NCBI GenBank assembly: GCA_015488565.1
Contig: WFNQ01000030.1
Location: 1 to 10,088 of the forward strand
DNA length: 10,088 nucleotides
Direction: 5' to 3'
Origin: Thiomicrorhabdus sp.
GTDB lineage: Bacteria; Pseudomonadota; Gammaproteobacteria; Thiomicrospirales; Thiomicrospiraceae
Shown one piece after another: positions 1 to 5,729 of this stretch. A program made the translations under genes and the position numbers. Positions within the stretch are counted from its first letter, which is position 1, and the number at the start of each line of letters is the position of its first letter. A model generated the notes under the pieces. That model had not been told where the DNA came from, made no database searches, and saw only the letters and a program-made list of their open reading frames with translations.

Positions 1-87
1 TAGCGCGTCATAGATATTTGGTAAATCAGCACCTTTAAACTCGACGTCAATAACTGCGCCGATAATTTGTACTATTTGTCCACTCAT
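1..87 (-). CDS. atpD: ATP synthase F1 subunit beta, N-terminal fragment (cut by window edge)
   Basis: The first 29 codons of the beta subunit, the catalytic subunit of the F1 head, are present; the rest lies beyond position 1. The readable start, MSGQIVQIIGAVIDVEF, is the typical beta N-terminus that forms the first strands of the beta-barrel domain. The ATG at 85-87 is chosen because an AAGG ribosome binding site (97-100) sits nine bases upstream; an in-frame ATG two codons earlier (91-93) is too close to it. The gene follows atpG after 31 bases, as in the canonical atp operon. No catalytic motif is visible because the Walker A region is outside the window. Identity rests on both the N-terminal sequence and the position. 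Confidence 0.93.
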   Translation of the reverse strand, partial: MSGQIVQIIGAVIDVEFKGADLPNIYDAL

Positions 88-118
88 TATCATTAACCTT
101 TTATTGAAACTTTCAAAC

Positions 119-979
119 TTATACCGCTGCAGTACCCGCAACAATTTCAGAGATTTCAGCCGTGATCGCTGCTTGTCGTGCCTTGTTATAAGACAGTTTC
201 AAGTCATTAATCATCTCACCCGCATTATCCGTCGCACTTTTCATTGCAACCATACGAGCACCTTGTTCACAGGATGCATTTTCAACAATCGCACCAAAAA
301 CAGTTGCTTCAATATAACGACGCATTAATAAATCTAATGCAGTCTTCGCATCGGGCTCATATAAATAATCCCAATGCGTACTCTTTGTTTCATCTGATGC
401 TGCAAGAGGAACTAGTTTCTGCACCGTAGGATTTTGAGTCATGGTATTCACAAATTCATTAGATGCTAAATACACTTCGTCAATTTCACCTGAATCAAAC
501 TTGTCTAAGACAACTTTGATCATACCGATTAAGTCCTCAATATGCGGAGAGTCACCTAAGTCAGCAACGGTTGCCACAATATTTCCACCGTAACTACGAA
601 AGAAAGACTGTGCCTTATTACCAACTAAAGCAAGCTCAACCTCAACACCTTGATCTTGCCATGCTTTTAGCTGTGGCAAAGCCTTACGAAATAAGTTTGA
701 GTTTAAACCACCACAAAGACCTCGATCAGAAGAGATCATAATCAATCCAACACGTTTAACGGTGTCACGCGCCTGAGTATAAGGATGCTTATACTCAGGG
801 TGTGCCCCCGCAACATGAGAGATCACTCTCTTCACTTTTTCGACGTAAGGTTTTGTCGCTTCCATGCGAGCCTGAGCTTTACGCATTTTAGACGCCGCAA
901 CCATTTCCATGGCTTTCGTGATTTTCTTAGTATTTGTTACAGAACTAATTTTAGCTCGTATTTCTTTACTACCTGCCAT
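119..979 (-). CDS. atpG: ATP synthase F1 subunit gamma
   Basis: The 286-residue product is the central rotor shaft of F1, coupling rotation of the c-ring to catalysis in the alpha3beta3 head. The N-terminal helix (residues 1-55, with SSVTNTKKITKAMEMVAASK) and the C-terminal helix (about 240-286, with NARQAAIT-like NKARQAAITAEISEIV) are the two strands of the coiled-coil shaft. The family motif SSDRGLCGGLN lies near residues 83-93. Length is almost that of E. coli gamma (287). The ATG is preceded by AAGGAG at 987-992 with seven-base spacing, and atpA ends 15 bases upstream. The coding sequence contains a perfect inverted repeat at 772-799, listed separately. It is co-transcribed with atpA and atpD. 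The identification is secure. Confidence 0.98.
   Translation of the reverse strand: MAGSKEIRAKISSVTNTKKITKAMEMVAASKMRKAQARMEATKPYVEKVKRVISHVAGAHPEYKHPYTQARDTVKRVGLIMISSDRGLCGGLNSNLFRKALPQLKAWQDQGVEVELALVGNKAQSFFRSYGGNIVATVADLGDSPHIEDLIGMIKVVLDKFDSGEIDEVYLASNEFVNTMTQNPTVQKLVPLAASDETKSTHWDYLYEPDAKTALDLLMRRYIEATVFGAIVENASCEQGARMVAMKSATDNAGEMINDLKLSYNKARQAAITAEISEIVAGTAAV
772..799 (-). repeat. Perfect 12-bp inverted repeat (hairpin) inside atpG
   Basis: CCTGAGTATAAG (772-783), a four-base loop GATG (784-787) and CTTATACTCAGG (788-799) form a perfect inverted repeat, so the atpG mRNA can fold a 12-bp stem with loop CAUC. The segment encodes residues 61-69, PEYKHPYTQ; the YKHPY part resembles the E. 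coli gamma sequence at the same place, so the protein constrains part of it. No U-run follows in the transcribed direction, so it is not an intrinsic terminator. The symmetry is read directly; any function is unproven. Confidence 0.85.
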
Positions 980-994
980 GGCTCTACTCCTTTC

Positions 995-2536
995 TTAGTA
1001 AACGCCATTCGCCTTGAATGACTCTACGCAAGCTTTAACATCTTCAATGATGTCTGCACTCCAGTCACCCTTAACGTTAATTTTAGCCGCTAAATCTGCA
1101 TTTGCAGAATTAAGATGAGAGTGTAATGCCGCTTCAAAGTCTAAAACTTTTTCCACTTCTACATCATCTAAATAGCCTTCATTCGCCGCATATAAAGAAA
1201 TAGCCATCTCAGCAATACTTAATGGAGAGAATTGCTTCTGCTTCATTAATTCTGTTACGCGCTTACCACGCTCTAACTGAGCTTTAGTTGCCGAATCAAG
1301 ATCCGAAGCAAACTGAGCAAATGCCGCTAATTCACGATATTGTGCTAAGTCTAAACGGATACCGCCGCCTAATTTTTTAATGGCTTTAGTTTGAGCTGCA
1401 CCACCAACACGTGATACCGATAAACCAGCATTTACAGCAGGACGAATCCCCTGAGAGAACAGGCTTGTTTCTAAGAAAATTTGACCATCGGTAATTGAAA
1501 TTACATTCGTTGGTACAAAAGCAGATACATCACCCGCTTGCGTTTCAATAATCGGCAATGCCGTCAAAGAACCCGTTTTACCTTTCACTTCACCATTGGT
1601 GAATTTTTCAACATAATCTGCACTCACACGAGCTGCACGCTCTAATAAGCGAGAATGAAGATAGAAAATATCACCTGGGAATGCTTCACGTCCTGGAGGA
1701 CGACGAAGTAACAGCGAAATTTGACGGTATGACTGAGCTTGTTTGGTTAAATCATCATAAATGATCAACGCATCTTCACCACGATCTCGATAGTATTCAC
1801 CCATCGCACAACCAGCAAAAGCAGCAAGGTACTGTAGCGCAGCAGGATCAGAAGCATTTGCCGCAACGATAACCGTGTTATCCATTGCGCCATACTCTTC
1901 TAGCTTACGAGCTACGTTTGCAACCGTTGATGCTTTTTGACCCATCGCAACATAAATACACTTAACACCTGTATTTTTTTGTGAAATGATGGCGTCAATT
2001 GCAATTGCAGTTTTACCTGTTTGACGATCTCCAATGATTAACTCACGTTGACCACGACCAACGGGAATCATCGAATCAATCGATTTAATACCGGTCATCA
2101 TTGGCTCATCAACCGATTGACGGTCAATAACACCTGGTGCGATACGTTCGATTGGTGATGTTAATTTTGCTTCAACAGGACCTTTACCATCGACAGGTAG
2201 GCCTAATGCATTTAGCACACGACCATTTAATTCAGGTCCGACAGGGACTTCTAAAATACGACCCGTACAAGTGACTTTGTCACCTTCAGAAATATGTTCA
2301 TATTCACTTAAGACAACAACACCAACCGAATCGGACTCTAAGTTTAGAGCCATTCCGAATGTGTTCTCGTCGAATCGAACCATTTCACCATACATTACGT
2401 CTGAGACACCATGAACCAGTGCGATACCATCGGCGATGCTAACGACTGTTCCTTCGCTGCCAGACTCAGCTGAACCATCAAATCCTTTAATACGGTCTTT
2501 GATTAGGCTGCTGATTTCAGAGGCATTCAATTGCAT
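995..2536 (-). CDS. atpA: ATP synthase F1 subunit alpha
   Basis: The 513-residue product (the same length as in E. coli) is the non-catalytic nucleotide-binding subunit, three per F1 head. An N-terminal beta-barrel domain (about 25-95) is followed by the RecA-like nucleotide-binding domain: Walker A GDRQTGKT at 169-176, a Walker B-like ALIIYDD at about 256-262, and the arginine finger in SVSRVGG (R376), which reaches into the adjacent catalytic beta site. The C-terminal helical domain follows. The ATG start has a purine-rich GGAGAGG ribosome binding site directly upstream, in the 15 bases after atpH. All expected active residues are present and nothing is truncated. It is part of the atp operon. 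Confidence 0.99.
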   Translation of the reverse strand: MQLNASEISSLIKDRIKGFDGSAESGSEGTVVSIADGIALVHGVSDVMYGEMVRFDENTFGMALNLESDSVGVVVLSEYEHISEGDKVTCTGRILEVPVGPELNGRVLNALGLPVDGKGPVEAKLTSPIERIAPGVIDRQSVDEPMMTGIKSIDSMIPVGRGQRELIIGDRQTGKTAIAIDAIISQKNTGVKCIYVAMGQKASTVANVARKLEEYGAMDNTVIVAANASDPAALQYLAAFAGCAMGEYYRDRGEDALIIYDDLTKQAQSYRQISLLLRRPPGREAFPGDIFYLHSRLLERAARVSADYVEKFTNGEVKGKTGSLTALPIIETQAGDVSAFVPTNVISITDGQIFLETSLFSQGIRPAVNAGLSVSRVGGAAQTKAIKKLGGGIRLDLAQYRELAAFAQFASDLDSATKAQLERGKRVTELMKQKQFSPLSIAEMAISLYAANEGYLDDVEVEKVLDFEAALHSHLNSANADLAAKINVKGDWSADIIEDVKACVESFKANGVY

Positions 2537-2551
2537 GTTTGTTCCTCTCCA

Positions 2552-3088
2552 TTATTGGGCGATTGCTGCGCCAAGTTTGTTAAGTTGCGTAATTGCTGAA
2601 CCATCAATGGCCCAATCATCCACTTTAATCTTAATTCCGCCGATCAATGAAGCATCTTCTTCATAAGAAATCTCTACTTCGGCATCAAACTTAGCATTTA
2701 AAGCAGCACTTAATATTTTTTTCTGCTCGTCTGTTACGTTTTGTGCTGAAATAACCGTCGCACGCACTCGTTTCTCATCTTTTGCTTTTAAAGTTTCAAA
2801 AACTTCAGCAACGTCTGATAGTGCGGCTAAACGTTTATTACTAGCCATAGCGTTTAAAAGGTTTTTACCTTGCTCTGTCAGATTATCCCCCATCACTTCC
2901 GTGAAGACAGCGACGATATTATCGGCACTGTATTTTGGGTTTTTAATCATAGCGGCCATTGCTTCATCTCGAGAGATAAGTGCTAAGTTCGCTAATTCTT
3001 CTGACCAAGTCGCTACGTTACCCTCTTCTTTCGCAAGAGCGTAAACGCCTTCTGCGTACGGTCGAGCAATTGTCATTAATTGTGCCAT
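2552..3088 (-). CDS. atpH: ATP synthase F1 subunit delta
   Basis: The 178-residue product corresponds to bacterial delta (OSCP-like), which sits on top of the alpha3beta3 head and ties it to the b-subunit stator stalk. The N-terminal helical domain (about 1-105) begins with the family-typical ARPYAEGVYALAKE. The C-terminal domain contains DASLIGGIKIKVDDWAIDGS and ends in ITQLNKLGAAIAQ, the conserved signature of the family. The ATG at 3086-3088 is preceded at eight bases by AAGGA (3097-3101), of which two bases belong to the atpF stop codon, so the 11-base junction is likely translationally coupled. Length fits E. coli delta (177). Confidence 0.97.
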   Translation of the reverse strand: MAQLMTIARPYAEGVYALAKEEGNVATWSEELANLALISRDEAMAAMIKNPKYSADNIVAVFTEVMGDNLTEQGKNLLNAMASNKRLAALSDVAEVFETLKAKDEKRVRATVISAQNVTDEQKKILSAALNAKFDAEVEISYEEDASLIGGIKIKVDDWAIDGSAITQLNKLGAAIAQ

Positions 3089-3096
3089 AGAGTGTT

Positions 3097-3102
3097 TCCT
3101 TA
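3097..3102 (-). promoter_or_regulatory. atpH ribosome binding site fused to the atpF stop codon
   Basis: Read on the minus strand this is TAAGGA: TAA ends atpF and AAGGA is the Shine-Dalgarno sequence for atpH, eight bases before its ATG. A ribosome terminating on atpF therefore stands on the atpH initiation site. This suggests reinitiation or coupling, although one delta but two b subunits are needed per enzyme. Confidence 0.75.
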
Positions 3103-3570
3103 GATTGATTTAACCAAGGTTTCTAGCATGTCGTTATGTTTTGTTGCATCAATTTCTTTTCTAAGAATTTTTTCTGCACCTGAAACAGCAATCGAAGCCA
3201 CTTCTTTACGAAGATCTTCTCTTGCACGACTTACTTCTTGCTCTATTTCTGCCTGGGCTGAAGCTTTTATACGGCCGGCTTCTTCGGTGGCTTTTACTTT
3301 CGCATCTTCTACGATTTCAGAACCACGCTTTTCAGCTTGACCTAGTATATTTTGAGCTTGGTGTTTAGCGTCTTTAAGCACATCTTTGGCTTTTTTCTCC
3401 GCTAATTCAAGCTCATGCTTACCTTTCTCCGCTGCAGAAAGTCCATCAGTAATTTTCTTCTGACGCTCTTCCATTAACTTTGAAAGTGGACCCCACAGCA
3501 CTCTATTCACAAACCAGATCAATAGCATAAATGCGATCATCTGGATGAGAAGCGTTGCGTTAATGTTCAC
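3100..3570 (-). CDS. atpF: ATP synthase Fo subunit b
   Basis: The 156-residue product is the peripheral stator stalk that holds subunit a and the F1 head against the rotating ring. A single membrane helix at about residues 4-25 (MNINATLLIQMIAFMLLIWF) is followed by a long charged, alanine- and lysine-rich helix (about 30-150), as expected of the right-handed coiled coil of the b dimer; length equals E. coli b. Only one b gene is present, so a homodimer is inferred. The start codon is GTG (3568-3570), supported by GAGG at 3579-3582 with eight-base spacing; the nearby ATG is out of frame. It lies 51 bases after atpE. Confidence 0.97.
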   Translation of the reverse strand: MNINATLLIQMIAFMLLIWFVNRVLWGPLSKLMEERQKKITDGLSAAEKGKHELELAEKKAKDVLKDAKHQAQNILGQAEKRGSEIVEDAKVKATEEAGRIKASAQAEIEQEVSRAREDLRKEVASIAVSGAEKILRKEIDATKHNDMLETLVKSI

Positions 3571-3621
3571 AGTGGTTACCTCGCCATTCGTTATTAGTTA
3601 ATTTATACAATTGCGTTAAGC

Positions 3622-3912
3622 TTAAGCACCTAAAGCAGCAGTCATAGCACCAACGAATGGGTTAGCAAATAAGAACCACATTGCGAACGCTAGGATGATG
3701 AATGGGAAAGATTCCATCAAACCAGCAAAAATGAACATATTGGTCATTAATACAGGACGCATTTCAGGCTGACGAGCAATCCCTTCAAGTGTTTTAGCAC
3801 AGATAAGACCCCAACCAATTGCTGATCCCAAACCAGCAGCAGCCAAAATTACACCTACACCAATTGCAGTTGCAGCATAGATATCAGCAATCATAGTAGC
3901 AGTTACTTCCAT
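3622..3912 (-). CDS. atpE: ATP synthase Fo subunit c (proton-translocating ring)
   Basis: The 96-residue product forms two membrane helices (about 12-38 and 54-84) joined by the polar loop ARQPEM (R47, Q48, P49) that contacts gamma and epsilon. The ion-carrying carboxylate is E67 in GLMESFP. Compared with the Na+-binding ring of Ilyobacter, the helix-1 glutamine ligand is replaced by W34 (SAIGWGL), so proton coupling is inferred. At 96 residues it is longer than E. coli c (79), with extra residues at both ends, including a C-terminal NPFVGAM tail of the Pseudomonas style. The ATG is chosen for its GGAG site (3920-3923) seven bases upstream. The gene has its own elaborate leader, consistent with the need for many c copies per enzyme. 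Confidence 0.98.
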   Translation of the reverse strand: MEVTATMIADIYAATAIGVGVILAAAGLGSAIGWGLICAKTLEGIARQPEMRPVLMTNMFIFAGLMESFPFIILAFAMWFLFANPFVGAMTAALGA

Positions 3913-3956
3913 CGATTTTCTCCAAAGTTTAAAGTTAAAGTTAAAAAAGCTTTTTA
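3913..3956 (-). promoter_or_regulatory. U-rich translation leader of atpE
   Basis: In the mRNA sense this stretch reads as an A/U-rich segment with three AACUUU units (3924-3929, 3931-3936, 3937-3942), then UGGAG and seven bases to the AUG. Just upstream is the palindrome AAAAAGCTTTTT (3944-3955). The layout, UUUUAACU followed by AAACU.UGGAG, closely recalls the known translational enhancer before E. coli atpE, which raises c-subunit synthesis. Function here is inferred from that similarity. Confidence 0.6.
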
Positions 3957-3996
3957 CCTAGTAGTGAAACTAAAGCAGGTGCGCTTAAACCCTTTT

Positions 3997-4023
3997 GGCA
4001 ACCAAGACAAAGCCTTGGTTACC
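3997..4023 (-). other. Stem-loop in the atpB-atpE intergenic region
   Basis: On the minus strand GGTAACCAAG, a seven-base loop GCTTTGT and CTTGGTTGCC form a 10-bp stem with one G-U pair. It starts 25 bases after the atpB stop and ends 84 bases before atpE. No U-run follows, so it is unlikely to terminate transcription. An mRNA processing or stabilising element that lets atpE be expressed differently from atpB is plausible but not shown. Confidence 0.65.
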
Positions 4024-4048
4024 TATTCCACCATTATCAACCCAGCGA

Positions 4049-4864
4049 CTAATGAGCTTCCTCATGCGCCATGCCTAAGTAAACAATGGTTAGCACCATA
4101 AAGATAAAGGCTTGTAATGTGATTACCAACAAGTGGAAAATCAACCAAGCTAAATCTAGGATAACCTGTAATGGTGCCCAGAATAGAGCAGCGGCACCCA
4201 CTGCTAATGTTCCACCGATCAATGCGATCAATAGGAATACGAGTTCACCTGCGAATAAGTTACCGAATAAACGCAAGGCAAGAGAGAGTGGTTTAGACAC
4301 TTCTTCAATCAATGTCATGATGATATTAACTGGAACAAAGAACTTACCAAAAGGGTGGAATAGGAACATTTTAGTATAACCCCACACCCCTTTAATTTTA
4401 ATGCTGTAGAAAACAATCAAGCAAAATACAGTTAAAGACATTGCAAGCGTGGTGTTCAAATCAGTGGTTGGAACGATTTTCAAATACGCATGAGAATCAC
4501 CCGTAATCAACTGAAACAAGTATGGGAATAAATCCACTGGGATTAAATCCATAAAGTTCATCAACCAAACCCACAAGAAAATAGTTAAAGCAAGCGGTGC
4601 GATCAACGGGTTATGACCTGGAAAAGCATCCCTAACATTGACCGAAACAAAATCTAAGATAGATTCCACAAAATTCTGAAACCCACCAGGAGTTCCCGTC
4701 TCTAATTGCTTACCTAAGCGCATCGCTACACCAATAATTAACATACCGAGCATGACACTCACAATAATGGTATCTAAGTGAAAGGTCCAAAAACCTTCTC
4801 CTACGCTATTATTAGTCAAGTGATGTTGAATATACTCGACCGTTCCCATTTTTTCAGCACTCAA
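4049..4864 (-). CDS. atpB: ATP synthase Fo subunit a (proton half-channels)
   Basis: The 271-residue product, the same length as in E. coli, is the membrane stator subunit that provides the two proton half-channels beside the c-ring. Several membrane segments are evident (about 31-50, 88-110, 137-156, 177-215, 222-262). The essential arginine is R198 in SLALRLFGN, with E207 in AGELVF and H244 and Q251 in the last helices matching E. coli R210, E219, H245 and Q252. The start is TTG at 4862-4864: AAGGAG (4872-4877) lies exactly seven bases upstream, whereas the first ATG, five codons in, would be 22 bases away. It follows atpI so closely that the atpI stop codon is inside the ribosome binding site. 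The stop is TAG. Confidence 0.97.
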   Translation of the reverse strand: MSAEKMGTVEYIQHHLTNNSVGEGFWTFHLDTIIVSVMLGMLIIGVAMRLGKQLETGTPGGFQNFVESILDFVSVNVRDAFPGHNPLIAPLALTIFLWVWLMNFMDLIPVDLFPYLFQLITGDSHAYLKIVPTTDLNTTLAMSLTVFCLIVFYSIKIKGVWGYTKMFLFHPFGKFFVPVNIIMTLIEEVSKPLSLALRLFGNLFAGELVFLLIALIGGTLAVGAAALFWAPLQVILDLAWLIFHLLVITLQAFIFMVLTIVYLGMAHEEAH

Positions 4865-4871
4865 TGGACTA

Positions 4872-4878
4872 CTCCTTA
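4872..4878 (-). promoter_or_regulatory. atpB ribosome binding site fused to the atpI stop codon
   Basis: The minus-strand sequence TAAGGAG contains the atpI stop TAA and the full Shine-Dalgarno AAGGAG, seven bases before a TTG codon. It decides the start of atpB in favour of TTG over the downstream ATG at 4847-4849. Confidence 0.75.
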
Positions 4879-5247
4879 GTCAGTCAAACGTCGCTTGCCT
4901 TTCAGATTGAAAAGCTGTCCTAGTTGCATTAACACAAAGGTTAGTACCACTGGGAAAGCTTGACTCTCTTCAAGAAAAGACAACCCTACAATAAATAACA
5001 CAGCCAATAGAACAAATCTAATCACTGCACTCATATATAAAATCAGTATTCCGGCTTTTGGATCTTCTTCTGCGCGTTGATTTGCTTTACCAAAAGTAAA
5101 GCTCAACATTAATATATTCATCATTCCAACAAAAAAACCGTATGCTGCACCGATCGCTAAATCAAGCCCTATCACAGCATAAACGCCAACCACAACCAAG
5201 CCAATAACCGCTTGAATTTTAAAAACTTTACTCAACATTTGACTCAT
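4876..5247 (-). CDS. atpI: ATP synthase subunit I (AtpI family membrane protein)
   Basis: The 123-residue protein has four predicted membrane helices (about 10-27, 30-50, 66-90, 94-113) and a basic C-terminus (LKGKRRLTD), the layout of the AtpI family. The stretch AIGAAYGFFVGMMNILML in helix 2 fits the family's G-rich helix with a conserved asparagine. In other bacteria AtpI helps c-ring assembly or stability and is not part of the finished enzyme; this role is inferred here. The ATG at 5245-5247 lies inside the atpZ 3' end, an overlap of 20 bases, with no clear ribosome binding site, so translation probably depends on atpZ. A second in-frame ATG at 5236-5238 is possible. Sequence in this family diverges fast; position supports the call strongly. 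Confidence 0.85.
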   Translation of the reverse strand: MSQMLSKVFKIQAVIGLVVVGVYAVIGLDLAIGAAYGFFVGMMNILMLSFTFGKANQRAEEDPKAGILILYMSAVIRFVLLAVLFIVGLSFLEESQAFPVVLTFVLMQLGQLFNLKGKRRLTD

Positions 5248-5512
5248 CTTTTGTTTTTTGAGTAGCTTGTTGATCCAATCTTCTTGTTAAAAGGCGTACT
5301 TTTTGCGCACCTCCGATAAAGCCTAGCACCCCACATGCTAAAAAGAAGATCGGCATCGTACCAAAAATATAATCCAGCGCATAGCCAACAATAAAACCTG
5401 CGATGACCGTTGCCGTAAACATTGAGCCTGCACCAATCAGCAAGTAATTTGCCACGGGACTTGGTGCAATAATATGCTTAGATGTACTATTTTTTTTATT
5501 CGGCTCAGTCAT
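5228..5512 (-). CDS. atpZ: AtpZ-like small membrane protein, first gene of the atp operon
   Basis: From the ATG at 5510-5512 the product has 94 residues: a polar N-terminus (MTEPNKKNSTSKH), two membrane helices (about 23-47 and 53-72), and a charged tail ending in KTKDESNVE. The helix 1 end and the turn, AGFIVGYALDYIFGTMPIFF, match the G..LD...GT.P pattern of the AtpZ family (also called F0F1-ATPase subunit, putative Ca2+/Mg2+ transporter). AtpZ has been linked to AtpI and to Mg2+ supply or c-ring assembly in bacilli; its role here is unknown. A TTG at 5558-5560 would extend it by 16 residues, but that codon has no ribosome binding site and falls in the likely -35 box. The ATG also lacks a strong site, so the start is uncertain. 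Confidence 0.75.
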   Translation of the reverse strand: MTEPNKKNSTSKHIIAPSPVANYLLIGAGSMFTATVIAGFIVGYALDYIFGTMPIFFLACGVLGFIGGAQKVRLLTRRLDQQATQKTKDESNVE

Positions 5513-5531
5513 CTTATGGCAAACTCTGCTA

Positions 5532-5560
5532 ATGATACTTTTTAGCGAATCTAAGTTCAA
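5532..5560 (-). promoter_or_regulatory. Candidate sigma70 promoter of the atp operon
   Basis: On the minus strand TTGAAC (5555-5560) and TATCAT (5532-5537) are separated by exactly 17 bases; they match the -35 and -10 consensus at four and five of six positions. Transcription would start near 5525, leaving only about 13 bases of leader before the atpZ ATG. The box lies downstream of the parB stem-loop, where an operon promoter is expected. Other A/T-rich -10-like sequences nearby (for example TATTAT) lack a good -35. Confidence 0.4.
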
Positions 5561-5661
5561 GCTAAATGGGCGGACATAATAATATTTTATGGCTACAAAA
5601 GCTAGGGAATACGCCTCATTTTTTATTTTATTTCACCACCAAAACAACCAAAAACAACATA

Positions 5662-5688
5662 GTGTGATTTTCTTTTAGAAAAGCACAC
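5662..5688 (-). terminator. Probable terminator stem-loop after parB
   Basis: GTGTGCTTTTCT, loop AAA and AGAAAATCACAC form a 12-position stem with a single C-T mismatch, 41 bases after the parB stop on the minus strand. The following bases, TATGTTGTTTTTGG, are moderately U-rich. The stem is A/T-rich in its upper half, so termination may be partial, letting some parAB transcripts read into the atp operon. Its place between the two functional gene groups supports the call. Confidence 0.55.
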
Positions 5689-5729
5689 CATCTATTACCT
5701 TTCGCCATTCAAAAAGTTTTTATTCTTAC

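Noticed and set aside
104..429. Plus-strand open frames opposite atpG
   Set aside because: They lie antisense to a well-conserved gene, have no ribosome binding site of note, and show no recognisable domain.
1400..1418. Second CACGTG within atpA as a parS site
   Set aside because: The flanks (CCAA before, ATAC after) do not match the parS consensus beyond the central six bases.
5513..5560. TTG start that would extend AtpZ by 16 residues
   Set aside because: There is no ribosome binding site, and the TTG coincides with the best -35 box; the added residues have no family support.
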